Assembly: GCF_963677005.1 (NCBI RefSeq)
Contig: NZ_OY781616.1
Coordinates: forward strand, 1,061,501-1,125,500
Direction of reading: 5' to 3'
Length of the DNA: 64,000 bases
Source: Maridesulfovibrio sp.
GTDB lineage: Bacteria; Desulfobacterota; Desulfovibrionia; Desulfovibrionales; Desulfovibrionaceae
The translations under genes were made by a program, and so were the position numbers. The notes below the pieces were generated by a model that was not told the origin of the DNA, did no database searches, and saw nothing but the letters and a program-made list of their open reading frames with translations. Within the stretch, counting starts at the first letter, position 1; the number at the start of each line of letters is the position of its first letter. This document shows, one piece after another, positions 43,708 through 52,004 of the stretch.

Positions 43708-44889
43708 ATGAAAAATATATCTGTAAATTTTATAAAACCGAAGCATATAGTTGATAACTTAGATAACTTTGAAAAGTTAAAAGCTAAAATTATCAACTAT
43801 ATAACTAAACACAGTTATCTTACAATATCAATATTATTTTTTACTTTCATTACAGCAACGGCAATCTGGCCTGAATGGTGGAATGCAACAACAGATCATT
43901 TAAAAGTCGGAGCACCTAAAGATACAATTGCTAACTACATTATATATCGAAATATCGGTCTTTTTTTAGCTGGTTTTATTGGGGTTGGTCTAGCTTTTTG
44001 GCGTTCAAAAAGTCTTTCCAGACAAGCAACAGTAGCTGAGCAGGGGCATATAACCGAAAGAATTATTCGCGCTTCAGAACAGTTAGGAAGCCCAGAAATT
44101 CATGTTCGAATAGGGGCTATTTATACTTTGTGGAGAACGGCTACTGATACAAATTTGGAAGCAGACAAGGTTATGATTCTAGATATGTTATGTGCTTATG
44201 TAAGAAGCCCTACTGAAAATCATGTTAATGAGAATTCTTTAAGCCTTAAAGATAACTACGGTAAAATTCGCAAAAAAAATACAGAAGAAAAAATACGAGA
44301 TGATGTTCAGATATGTTTAAATCTTTTATGTAAAAAGATTATTGAACTTGATCTATCATCTCTATATTGCTGTAATTTTCAAAATTCATTCTTAAAAAAC
44401 TATAACCTCGGGGGGGCTGACCTCAGAGGGGCTTACCTCATGGGGGCTGACCTCGGGGGGGCTGACCTCAGGAGGGCTAACCTCATAAAGGCTGACCTCG
44501 GTGGGGCTGACCTCGGTGGGGCTGACCTCAAGGGGGCTTACCTCATAAAGGCTGACCTTGCTGGGACTGACTTCGGGGGGGCTAACCTCAAGTGGGCTAA
44601 CCTCAAGGGGGCTGACCTCGAGGGGGCTAACCTCAAGGGGGCTGACCTCAGGGGGGCTGAACTCAGGGGGGCTGACCTCAGGGGGGCTGACCTCAATAGG
44701 GCTGACCTCAAGGAGGCTAAACTCTGGGGGGCTAAACTCTGGGGGACTAAACTCGGGGGGGCTGATTTATGGTCAATGAACATTAACTTTACAACAATTA
44801 AAGAAATAAAAGAAATAAAACTAAATCCGAATCAGCAAGATATTCTTGGGTTAACTGCATATAAACACATAATGTCGAACACAAAATAA
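43708..44889 (+). CDS. Membrane pentapeptide-repeat protein
   Basis: I start at the ATG at 43708 (393 residues); an ATG at 43639 is also in frame and neither has a strong ribosome site. Two membrane helices at about residues 37-55 and 80-98 are followed by ITERIIRASEQLGSPEIHVRIGAIYTLW (seen as ITERIIRASEQLG and HVRIGAIYTLWRTA), a module often found before pentapeptide repeats. Then come about 25 A-(D/N/Y)-L-x-(G/R) repeats forming a right-handed beta-helix. The first 240 codons are AT-rich while the repeats are GC-rich. Function is unknown; it lies in an AT-rich island between two tRNA genes. Confidence 0.85.
   Translation: MKNISVNFIKPKHIVDNLDNFEKLKAKIINYITKHSYLTISILFFTFITATAIWPEWWNATTDHLKVGAPKDTIANYIIYRNIGLFLAGFIGVGLAFWRSKSLSRQATVAEQGHITERIIRASEQLGSPEIHVRIGAIYTLWRTATDTNLEADKVMILDMLCAYVRSPTENHVNENSLSLKDNYGKIRKKNTEEKIRDDVQICLNLLCKKIIELDLSSLYCCNFQNSFLKNYNLGGADLRGAYLMGADLGGADLRRANLIKADLGGADLGGADLKGAYLIKADLAGTDFGGANLKWANLKGADLEGANLKGADLRGAELRGADLRGADLNRADLKEAKLWGAKLWGTKLGGADLWSMNINFTTIKEIKEIKLNPNQQDILGLTAYKHIMSNTK
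44405..44765 (+). repeat. 15-bp tandem DNA repeat within the pentapeptide-repeat gene
   Basis: About 24 units of the form GGGGCTGACCTCARG follow each other with few changes. Adjacent units are much more alike in DNA than the protein code requires, which suggests recent expansion by slippage or unequal exchange. Copy number would be expected to vary between strains. Confidence 0.85.
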
Positions 44890-44891
44890 CT

Positions 44892-45240
44892 TCATACCCT
44901 CTCCCCATCTACCGAAGTAACATACCCGCTACTCCCCAACTTATGAGTAGCACGGATAATAGACCACAACCCATTCTTTTCAGCCCGAAACCCAGAAAGT
45001 GAAAGTCTACACGCTGCCCTTATTCTGGCTTACCCCTTTGGAAAGCATCTAGCATACCCTTTACAGCTTTCGCCGCTGCTTCAGATGTAGGGTAAATATG
45101 TCTGATCCGGTGAACGGGTTCACCGCTCCCGGATATCTTTTCAACATCCCGCACGCCTTCCACGTCCCGCCATAGGGCCACCACAGTAATAAAATTTATC
45201 CGGGATTCAATATCAACACTGAAGCTTGTCACCTTTTGGT
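44892..45240 (-). pseudogene. Frameshifted phage gpD-like (late control/tail) gene fragment
   Basis: Only the C-terminal part of a P2 gpD-like tail protein is present. One frame ends RHIYPTSEAAAKAVKGMLDA then FQRGKPE at the stop near 45020. A one-base shift near 45022 then restores RAACRLSLSGFR and SIIRATHKLGSSGYVTSVDG, which end at the stop at 44892. These last strings match the gpD pattern of a folded beta-strand domain. The 5' part of the gene is gone. It lies right after the tRNA-Ser terminator, as expected for a decayed prophage at a tRNA. Confidence 0.65.
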
Positions 45241-45250
45241 GCAAAGAAAA

Positions 45251-45280
45251 GGCCCCTTGCAATCTTCATTGCAAGGGGCC
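45251..45280 (-). terminator. Terminator of the second tRNA-Ser
   Basis: GGCCCCTTGCAAT and ATTGCAAGGGGCC form a 13-bp stem with a four-base loop, followed on the minus strand by TTTTCTTT. Confidence 0.9.
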
Positions 45281-45293
45281 ATTTAATTCAGTC

Positions 45294-45383
45294 TGGCGGA
45301 GAGGAGAGGATTTGAACCTCCGTTAGCGTTAACTAAACACGCTTTCCAGGCGTGCTCCTTAAGCCGGACTCGGACACCTCTCC
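45294..45383 (-). tRNA. tRNA-Ser(GGA), copy 2
   Basis: A 90-base gene that matches the copy at 36126-36215 across its whole length, including anticodon GGA, long variable arm and CCA. Similarity continues for some bases upstream (CGCTTGGG, then GCTTGGCAAG), so promoter and gene were duplicated together. Confidence 0.95.
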
Positions 45384-45478
45384 GCTTGGGTGAAAAAGTG
45401 TTTAGCTAAATAGGACTTGCTTGGCAAGCACTTTTTTCAACTTTTTCCCAATTATTCTAAGGAAAATTCCAAAAACCG

Positions 45479-46396
45479 CTATTTGGGCAGCTTAAGGCTT
45501 CCGGTAAATTCCTCAAGGGACTTCGCCCCAACCCTTTCCAAGACTTTGGGCAGTTCTTCCGCAATCTTGAACGCGGTATCCGGGCTGATGAAGTTAGCGG
45601 TACCTATCTGCACGGCCTTGGCTCCCACCAGCAGGAATTCGGCCGCATCCTCGGCAGAGGCTATACCGCCGAGCCCCATGACCGGAATCTTCACCGCATT
45701 GACAACCTGATAAACGCAACGCAGGGCCACGGGCTTAACAGCCGGTCCGGACAGCCCCCCGATCACGTTTGCCAGACGCGGAGTCCGCCGTTCAATATCA
45801 ACAGCCATGCCGGACAGAGTGTTGATGAGCGAAAGACCGTCCGCGCCGCCGTCTTCAGCCGCCCTAGCGCACACGGTTATGTCCGTTACGTTGGGGGAAA
45901 GCTTGATTATGACCGGCTTGTTGCCGGCATTCTTCTTTACGGACTCGGCCACGCGGGTAATCTGCGCGGGGTCCTGACCGAAAGCTATGCCGCCTTCCTT
46001 TACGTTGGGACACGATACGTTGACCTCAAGCGCGGCAACGCCTTCTTCTCCGGCCAGAACAGCGGCCAGTTCGCCGAACTCCTGTGCGTCCGTAGCATAC
46101 AGGTTGGCCAGAACAGGCAGGGTCTTCCATGGAAGCTTGGGAAGTTTTTTGGTGAGAAAAGCTTCCACACCGGGATTCTGAATTCCGATTGCGTTAAGCA
46201 TGCCGCAGGGAGTTTCCGCTATGCGCGGCATGGGATTGCCTTCCCTCGGTTTAAGGGAAAGGCCCTTGACCACAATACCGCCAAGGCTTTCGAGGTCGCC
46301 GAAACGTTTGAACTCAAGGCCGAAGCCGAAAGTCCCGGACGCGGTAAGAATCGGATTCTTGAGTTTCAGCCCGGCAAAATCAACTGACATATCCAT
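45479..46396 (-). CDS. pyrD: Dihydroorotate dehydrogenase B, catalytic subunit
   Basis: A 305-residue FMN enzyme of class 1B. SGTFGFGLEF, then KGLSLKPREGNPMPRIAETP, NPGVEAF, EVNVSCPNVKEGG with the active-site cysteine, and PVIIKLSPNV are all seen. GLGGIASAEDAAEFLLVGA is the phosphate-binding end. It oxidises dihydroorotate to orotate with electrons passing to NAD through PyrK, whose gene overlaps the same operon three bases upstream. Length is typical. Local pyrC and pyrE genes are at 55-57 kb. Confidence 0.95.
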   Translation of the reverse strand: MDMSVDFAGLKLKNPILTASGTFGFGLEFKRFGDLESLGGIVVKGLSLKPREGNPMPRIAETPCGMLNAIGIQNPGVEAFLTKKLPKLPWKTLPVLANLYATDAQEFGELAAVLAGEEGVAALEVNVSCPNVKEGGIAFGQDPAQITRVAESVKKNAGNKPVIIKLSPNVTDITVCARAAEDGGADGLSLINTLSGMAVDIERRTPRLANVIGGLSGPAVKPVALRCVYQVVNAVKIPVMGLGGIASAEDAAEFLLVGAKAVQIGTANFISPDTAFKIAEELPKVLERVGAKSLEEFTGSLKLPK

Positions 46397-46399
46397 TTG

Positions 46400-47194
46400 T
46401 TAACCCTCCAGACTGAGTTCGGTTGCTTTAAATACGGGCCCGGTTGTACAGACCTGAGTATGGTGGCCGTCATCATCACGGGTAACGCAGCCCAGACAGG
46501 CTCCTACGCCGCAGGCCATGCGGTTTTCAAGGGAAAGTTCCGCATCCGCACCGAATTCCAGAGCAGCATTCCAGACAGTGCGCAGGAACGGCATCGGACC
46601 GCAGGCGGTAATGAGGCCGTCTTTTTCCGCATACTCTTTGACCAACTCCCGGACTCTGGCAATGATGGTCTGGATATCTTCCGGTTTTGTTTCGCGGATA
46701 TCTTCCACGTCGACTTTTCCGGCAATTGATTTATACGGGTAGTTTTCCAGCGGAGGACGATGCGCGAAAAACAGTTTCAGGTTCTCAGGCTGCGAATGGG
46801 TGTCGACATATCCGCAAAAAGGCGCTAACCCCATTCCTCCGGCGAGCATGAGCACGGGACGGTCTTCCGGTTTGCTGAAAAAAGTACCCAGCGGACCCCA
46901 TACATTGACCAGATCGCCCTCTTTCAGTTCCATAAGCCGTCCGGTTCCGCGTCCGACCACCTGAAAAAGAATGGTCAGACTGGTATCGTCTGCGTTACAT
47001 ATGGAAAAGGGGCGGCCCCAGATAAGATCCAGCGGCCAGGAAAGCGGCCGGATCATGACAAACTGACCTGCGCGCCAACCCTGTTTCCAGCCCGGATATT
47101 CGAGTTTGAGTTCGACTATTTCTTCACCGGGAGAGGGAAGTCCGAGGGCTTTGACATCAAGAACTTTGACAGCCCTGCAATTTTTTACACCCAT
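46400..47194 (-). CDS. pyrK: Dihydroorotate dehydrogenase B, electron transfer subunit
   Basis: A 264-residue ferredoxin-reductase-like FAD and [2Fe-2S] protein. RPLSWPLDLIWGRPFSICNA is the FAD-binding region, GTGRLMELKEGDLVNVWGPLG and LMLAGGMGLAPFCGYVD the NAD side, and ACGVGACLGCVTRD...VCTTGPVF the C-terminal cysteines that hold the [2Fe-2S] cluster. It passes electrons from PyrD to NAD. It is the upstream gene of the pair with pyrD. Confidence 0.93.
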   Translation of the reverse strand: MGVKNCRAVKVLDVKALGLPSPGEEIVELKLEYPGWKQGWRAGQFVMIRPLSWPLDLIWGRPFSICNADDTSLTILFQVVGRGTGRLMELKEGDLVNVWGPLGTFFSKPEDRPVLMLAGGMGLAPFCGYVDTHSQPENLKLFFAHRPPLENYPYKSIAGKVDVEDIRETKPEDIQTIIARVRELVKEYAEKDGLITACGPMPFLRTVWNAALEFGADAELSLENRMACGVGACLGCVTRDDDGHHTQVCTTGPVFKATELSLEG

Positions 47195-47250
47195 GGTTTA
47201 ATCCTGTAGATTTTTGCTGTCCGCACAGGGCGGCAACAGCGTGATACATT

Positions 47251-49227
47251 ATGAATGAACATAAGCCAGAAATTCTTGCTCCGGCAGGAGATAAATCGTC
47301 CTTCCTGGCTGCGATAGCCGCAGGAGCGGACGCGGTCTATGCCGGCCTTAAACATTTTTCCGCCAGAATGGAAGCGTACAATTTCGCTACCGGAGAACTG
47401 GCAGCCCTCGCCGAACTCGGTCGTGAACACGGCGTGCGCACCTACATCCCCATGAACACTCTGGTCAAGCCCGACGACCTCGATTCCGCAGCCCGACTTA
47501 TGGACAGGGTCGCCAGAACCGTAAAACCGGACGGGCTGATCATTCAGGATCTGGCAATGGTCGAAATCGCCAGACAGGCCGGTTACAAAGGTGAACTGCA
47601 CCTTTCAACACTCGCCAATGCCAGCCATCCCGCGGCCATTAAAATCGCAGCCGAACTCGGTGTTAACCGGGTTGTCGTGCCCCGCGAACTCAATCTGGAT
47701 GAAATCCGGCAGATGGCCGAAGCCTGCCCGGATTCCATGACCCTTGAAATGTTCGTTCACGGCGCACTCTGCTATACTGTTTCCGGCCGCTGCTACTGGA
47801 GCTCCTTTTTCGGAGGCAAAAGCAGCCTTCGCGGACGCTGCGTACAGCCCTGCCGCAGACTTTACGGCAGTGCCAGACGCAAGGATCAGCCCAAACGGCT
47901 GTTTTCCTGCCTTGATCTGGGCCTCGACGTACTCACCAAACCGACTCTTTCCATTCCTCAGGTCGGTTCATGGAAAATCGAAGGCCGCAAAAAAGGTCCC
48001 CATTACGTATACTACACTGTTTCGGCCTATCGCATGCTCCGGGACAATCCCAACGATGCCAAGGTCAAAAAGGATGCAACCGAACTGCTCGACCTCGCGC
48101 TCGGCAGACCGACCTCGCATTCCATATTCCTGCCGCAGCGTCCGTACACCCCGCTTGACCCATCCAACGAAACCGGATCGGGCTTTCTCATCGGCATCAC
48201 CAAGCAGGAACAGAACGGCAAACCGTATTTCACCTGCCGCGAAGAACTGCTGCCCGGCGATTTCCTGCGCATCGGATATCAGGACCAGCCCGGACACCAG
48301 ACCCTCAAAATCCGCAAGTTCACGCCGAAACGCGGCAAGGTATCAATACCGGTCAAGGGTCGTACGTCCCTCAAATCCGGCACCAAGGTGTTCCTCATCG
48401 ACCGCCGAGAGGAAGGTCTGGTCAACGCCCTGAAAGGGCTTGAAACCAAACTTTCAAAGATCCGCACAGAAGAAAAAACCGCCAGCGACATCCGGCTGAC
48501 CCTGCCCGCCCCCTGTAAACCAGTGGAACGCGCTCACCGCCACACCCTGCAGCGGAATCCTCCCAAAGGGAAAATAAGGCCCGGCTGCGATGTCTGGCTC
48601 TCGCTCAATGCCCTGAAACGCTCCCCCCGTCCGGCCGTTTCCAAAATCTGCTGGCACCTGCCGCCGGTGATCTGGCCGAACGAAGAAGCCGAGGTCAAAA
48701 AAAATATCGATATCTGCCTGAACGGGGACGGACGCGATTTCGTTCTCAATTCACCCTGGCAGAAAGCCCTGTTCCCCGCTGATTCCAGACTGCGGTTCCA
48801 CGCCGGACCGTTCTGCAACATCTCCAATCCGCTGGCCATTGCCCGCCTTGCGGACATGGGCTTTTCCTCAGCCTACGTCAGCCCCGAACTCGCCAGAGAA
48901 GATTTTCTCGCCCTGCCCGCCGCAAGCCCGCTGCCCCTCGGCATGGTAATCTCCGGCATGTGGCCGCTGGCAATTTCAAGGATCATATCCGAAGAAACCA
49001 GCCTGATGAGCCCTATTTACAGCCAAAAGAAAGAAATCTGCTGGGCCCGGCAGTACGGTCAGAACTACTGGATTTATCCCGGCTGGCCCATCGACCTCTC
49101 CGCAGAACGCAAAACCCTTGAAAATGCCGGGTACGCCATGTTCCTCGATATTCAGGAACCGCTGCCCAAATCCGTTCCGGCTCCGGTCAGAACCAGCACC
49201 TTCAACTGGGATTTGAGTCTGCTTTAA
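47251..49227 (+). CDS. Peptidase U32-family protein
   Basis: A 658-residue protein. The U32 core at about residues 1-300 begins KPEILAPAGDKSSFLAAIAAGADAVYAGLKHFSARM, seen as PEILAPAGDKSSF and AGADAVYAGLKHFSARM. The U32 signature EMFVHGALCYTVSGRCYWSS at about 165-185 is followed by RGRCVQPCRRLY, so cysteines suitable for a cluster are present. The C-terminal half is less conserved and cysteine-poor. Members act in hydroxylation of tRNA or rRNA (TrhP/RlhA-like) rather than proteolysis. It lies divergent from pyrK. Which substrate it has is not shown. Confidence 0.9.
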   Translation: MNEHKPEILAPAGDKSSFLAAIAAGADAVYAGLKHFSARMEAYNFATGELAALAELGREHGVRTYIPMNTLVKPDDLDSAARLMDRVARTVKPDGLIIQDLAMVEIARQAGYKGELHLSTLANASHPAAIKIAAELGVNRVVVPRELNLDEIRQMAEACPDSMTLEMFVHGALCYTVSGRCYWSSFFGGKSSLRGRCVQPCRRLYGSARRKDQPKRLFSCLDLGLDVLTKPTLSIPQVGSWKIEGRKKGPHYVYYTVSAYRMLRDNPNDAKVKKDATELLDLALGRPTSHSIFLPQRPYTPLDPSNETGSGFLIGITKQEQNGKPYFTCREELLPGDFLRIGYQDQPGHQTLKIRKFTPKRGKVSIPVKGRTSLKSGTKVFLIDRREEGLVNALKGLETKLSKIRTEEKTASDIRLTLPAPCKPVERAHRHTLQRNPPKGKIRPGCDVWLSLNALKRSPRPAVSKICWHLPPVIWPNEEAEVKKNIDICLNGDGRDFVLNSPWQKALFPADSRLRFHAGPFCNISNPLAIARLADMGFSSAYVSPELAREDFLALPAASPLPLGMVISGMWPLAISRIISEETSLMSPIYSQKKEICWARQYGQNYWIYPGWPIDLSAERKTLENAGYAMFLDIQEPLPKSVPAPVRTSTFNWDLSLL

Positions 49228-49235
49228 GTTTAGTT

Positions 49236-49309
49236 GATGCGCTTCGCGCGTTTGATAAATTGATTTCGTCTCCGACGGCCAAAGGGGATAATCCCCTTTG
49301 GAAACCCTA
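49236..49309 (+). repeat. Intergenic repeat family, copy 4
   Basis: Starts GATGCGCTTCGCG and runs to CCCTTTGGAAACCCT. It lacks the inner block CCCATTAGCC... of copies 1 and 5, so the two outer parts join directly. It follows the U32 gene stop by nine bases. Confidence 0.85.
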
Positions 49310-49348
49310 TTCGTTTACGGTTGAGGCCGCCGGAGCAACCCCGACAGA

Positions 49349-49690
49349 TTAAAACGTGCCGCTGTTCCAGCCGAACATGGACCGATCATGATCTGAAAAT
49401 TCTATGTAGATTCTGTCGGCCGGGATTCCGATCTTTTCGGTCATGAAACCGCACAGACTTGCGGAAAGTCCCGCACACTGCGCGGACTCCAGTCCGAGAC
49501 TCTTCAGGGCGAGCATGGCCGTGGGCTTGCTGCTTCCGCCGAAACTCATATGCAGCTTATCGTGCACGGCAACCATCACATATGATTCGGGCTTGCCGAG
49601 GATTTCGGCAACCAGCTTTGAAAGATCGGCCACGAATTCTTCCGCCCCTCCGCCCAGGTCGAGGTTTGTCTCTACTCCTATATACGGCAT
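49349..49690 (-). CDS. MIF/tautomerase-superfamily protein
   Basis: A 113-residue protein with the invariant N-terminal proline after Met (MPYIGVETNL), the MIF-type fold, DKLHMSFGGSSKPTAMLALKS and RIYIEFSDHDRSMFGWNSGTF. Bacterial MIF-like proteins have phenylpyruvate tautomerase activity through Pro2. The natural substrate is unknown. It lies downstream of the XRE regulator on the same strand, 12 bases apart, so the two could share a transcript. Confidence 0.88.
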   Translation of the reverse strand: MPYIGVETNLDLGGGAEEFVADLSKLVAEILGKPESYVMVAVHDKLHMSFGGSSKPTAMLALKSLGLESAQCAGLSASLCGFMTEKIGIPADRIYIEFSDHDRSMFGWNSGTF

Positions 49691-49702
49691 CCGGTTCCTC
49701 CT

Positions 49703-50608
49703 TCAGGAAATGCTTTCCTTTATCATTTTGCGCAGATAATTTGCCGCCCTGCTTCCTTTAAGGGCCTTGGCCCAGAGTTCGGTCACCATTTTCTGGTGCA
49801 GTTCCAAGGCCTCCGGTGCAGAAGTTAGCATACCCACACCCAACCGTACATTGGGAAAATCGCAAAGCTTGTAAGGGCTGAGACAAAGCGTGGAATGGCC
49901 CGGCTGCCTGAAAATCTGAAAGTGCGTGCTGGGAACGGAATCCACCAGAATCCCGATCTGCAAGCCGATCGGCTGTTCTTCCAGCAGCGAAATGAAATGC
50001 TCTACCTCGCGCCTTGCGACTTCCTTTCTTTCCTTAAGCACATCATCTGGAAGATCGAACGAACCGACAAATCCGTTACGCAAAAACTGTTCCAGGTTGG
50101 TGGCTGAGGCAAGATTCACCATACCCGGACGCCGCCTGTCGTAAACCTTTTTGCGTTCCCGCAGCACGGATAAGACCTCTGCAACCTGCTTGCGGGTCTC
50201 CTCGCTGTCCCTGAGTTCTTCCGGCAGTCCTTCCCTGATCGCAATGGCTAGGTATTTATCAAAATCGTCAGTAGTAAGCAGATAGGATATCAGCCCGAAC
50301 ATTACGGAAAGATGTTCGGATTCCGCTTCGTTCTGACGCATGCGCTCAAAAAAACTGATTGCCGACGATATGTATTCGACCCCGACCCCCATTAGGGAGG
50401 TCAGCGATACGCCGAGCAGATCTGCTATGCTTTCCAGCGTTTCAAGCTTGGGCGGATCGCCTTTTTCGTAGCGATACAATGCCGCCCGTGAAATCCCTAT
50501 CTTAGCTGCAATCTCTTCCGCGCTGTACTTGCTGCCCAGCCTGAACGCTTTGAGCCTGTGACCAATCTCTTTCGGACTAAGTTCTCCCATTCTGAAAACA
50601 CTCTCCAT
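49703..50608 (-). CDS. XRE-family transcriptional regulator
   Basis: A 301-residue protein. An N-terminal helix-turn-helix of Cro/CI type at about residues 16-70 (EIAAKIGISRAALYRYEKGD) is followed by ~230 residues with no recognised domain. The latter may be an effector-binding part. It is divergent from the TRAP transporter. Half-sites with the word AATCTCATTT lie between the two genes, so it probably controls its own gene and the TRAP operon. An ATG at 50590 in the same frame is a possible later start. Confidence 0.82.
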   Translation of the reverse strand: MESVFRMGELSPKEIGHRLKAFRLGSKYSAEEIAAKIGISRAALYRYEKGDPPKLETLESIADLLGVSLTSLMGVGVEYISSAISFFERMRQNEAESEHLSVMFGLISYLLTTDDFDKYLAIAIREGLPEELRDSEETRKQVAEVLSVLRERKKVYDRRRPGMVNLASATNLEQFLRNGFVGSFDLPDDVLKERKEVARREVEHFISLLEEQPIGLQIGILVDSVPSTHFQIFRQPGHSTLCLSPYKLCDFPNVRLGVGMLTSAPEALELHQKMVTELWAKALKGSRAANYLRKMIKESIS

Positions 50609-50621
50609 TTATAATGATGAG

Positions 50622-50707
50622 AATCTCATTTACCATCTTTGTAATCAATTGTGTCCTAAAATCTCATTTTTGTGAACATGTTTTTTATTTGTTTTAAAAA
50701 TGAGATT
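50622..50707. promoter_or_regulatory. Likely operator for the XRE regulator and TRAP operon
   Basis: AATCTCATTT occurs at 50622-50631 and 50660-50669, and its inverse AAATGAGATT at 50698-50707. The second and third form an inverted pair AAAATCTCATTTTT...AAAAATGAGATTT. The set lies in the 310-base divergent gap between the regulator and dctP. A TTGACA follows at 50712-50717. Three half-sites at similar spacing suggest a regulator dimer with one extra contact. Confidence 0.6.
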
Positions 50708-50922
50708 TGTCTTGACAATAATATCATTTTCACTCCAATCTGAACTCATCAAATACAGTTGCAGCGAAAGACCTGATAAGGATATACAGGTTAGATATGT
50801 AACTCCGGTTTGAAAAAAATCCCGAACGCCAGTCGGGACCCCGGAATGCACGGTTTGGTCCGGGATCAATATCTGATGCAGGAAATCAAGCATCACCACA
50901 CACCACACAGGAGGCTTTAAAG

Positions 50923-51942
50923 ATGAAATTTCTAGGACGCATTGTTATTTGTGCACTTGCTTTGTGCATGGTGGCGGGCGGCGCGGCAGTTGCCGGAGCA
51001 GCCAAATACGAAGCCCGTATCGGCCATCTCGAATCTCCGCTGCAGCCCCGCCATCAGGGACTGGAAAAAATAGCCAAACTGGTCAACGAACGTACCGGCG
51101 GAGAAGTTGAATTCAAGATTTTCCCCTCTTCACAGCTCGGCAACCAGCGTGAAATGAACGAAGCAGTTCAGATGGGTTCTCTTGAAGGTACAGTATCCCC
51201 CGCAGCTTTCCTCGGAGGATTCAACCCCGCAGTCTCCATCATGGACATCCCCTTCCTGCTCCCGGTTGACCGCAAACAGGCCCAGGAACTCCGTCAGGGT
51301 CCCTTCGGCAAGGCTCTCCTCAAGACCTTTGATGCTAAAGGGTTCAAGGCAATCGCCACCTGGCCCAACGGACGCAAGAACTTCACCTCCAACAAACCCC
51401 TCGCCACCATCGCAGATTACAAAGGTCAGTCCTTCCGCGTAATGGATTCCAAAATCCTGATCGAACAGTTTGCCGCCATCGGTGCTTCCGCCATCGCACT
51501 TCCTTTCGGCGAGCTTTACACAGCTCTGCAGAACGGTGTTGTTGACGGCGAAGAAAACCCCCTCGACACCATCCAGCGCATGAAGTTCTACGAAGTTCAG
51601 AAATACCTCGTTCTGTCCGAACACGGCGCAATGGAAGACTACATTCTCTTCAACCCCGCATGGTGGGATTCCCTGCCCGAAAAATATCAGAAGATCATTG
51701 TTGATACTTTCATGGAAGTAATGCCCAGCGTGGAAGTCAACAAGGAACAGGCCCAGAAAGACGCTCTGGAAGTCATCAGAAAAGCCGGAGTCAAAGTATC
51801 CCCCCTTTCCGACTCCGACCGTGCGGAAATGCGTAAGCTGATGTACCCCAAAACCGCTGCCGCTTATGTTGAACGCGCCGGCGACACCGGTAAAGAGCTG
51901 CTCAAGCTTTATGAAGAAGAATACGCCAAGATCGTAAAATAA
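50923..51942 (+). CDS. TRAP transporter substrate-binding protein (DctP)
   Basis: A 339-residue periplasmic protein with a signal peptide (FLGRIVICALALCMVAGGAA). YEARIGHLESPLQPRHQGLE and ERTGGEVEFKIFPSSQLGNQREMNEAVQMG are DctP family motifs. GQSFRVMDSKILIEQFAAIGASAIALPFGELYTALQNGVVDGEENP, seen here as IGASAIALPFGELYTALQNG and VVDGEENP, is the family's conserved core with the ligand arginine. The TRAP small and large permease genes follow. Substrate is an organic acid or ureide by context. Confidence 0.93.
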   Translation: MKFLGRIVICALALCMVAGGAAVAGAAKYEARIGHLESPLQPRHQGLEKIAKLVNERTGGEVEFKIFPSSQLGNQREMNEAVQMGSLEGTVSPAAFLGGFNPAVSIMDIPFLLPVDRKQAQELRQGPFGKALLKTFDAKGFKAIATWPNGRKNFTSNKPLATIADYKGQSFRVMDSKILIEQFAAIGASAIALPFGELYTALQNGVVDGEENPLDTIQRMKFYEVQKYLVLSEHGAMEDYILFNPAWWDSLPEKYQKIIVDTFMEVMPSVEVNKEQAQKDALEVIRKAGVKVSPLSDSDRAEMRKLMYPKTAAAYVERAGDTGKELLKLYEEEYAKIVK

Positions 51943-51958
51943 GTTGCATTCATTCGGT

Positions 51959-51984
51959 GGCGGGAAAACGTCTGTTTTCCCGCC
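51959..51984 (+). terminator. Hairpin between the TRAP binding-protein and permease genes
   Basis: GGCGGGAAAAC and GTTTTCCCGCC form an 11-bp stem with a GTCT loop, followed by GCTTTTTTC. It is an intrinsic terminator inside the operon and should reduce permease expression relative to DctP. Confidence 0.85.
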
Positions 51985-52004
51985 GCTTTTTTCAGGAGTT
52001 ACAA

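Noticed and set aside
44405-44765. Regular repeats that might suggest a CRISPR array
   Set aside because: Units are 15 bp, have no unique spacers and code for pentapeptides in one frame.
44538-44783. Repetitive open frame opposite the pentapeptide repeats
   Set aside because: It is a product of the 15-bp DNA repeat read on the wrong strand.
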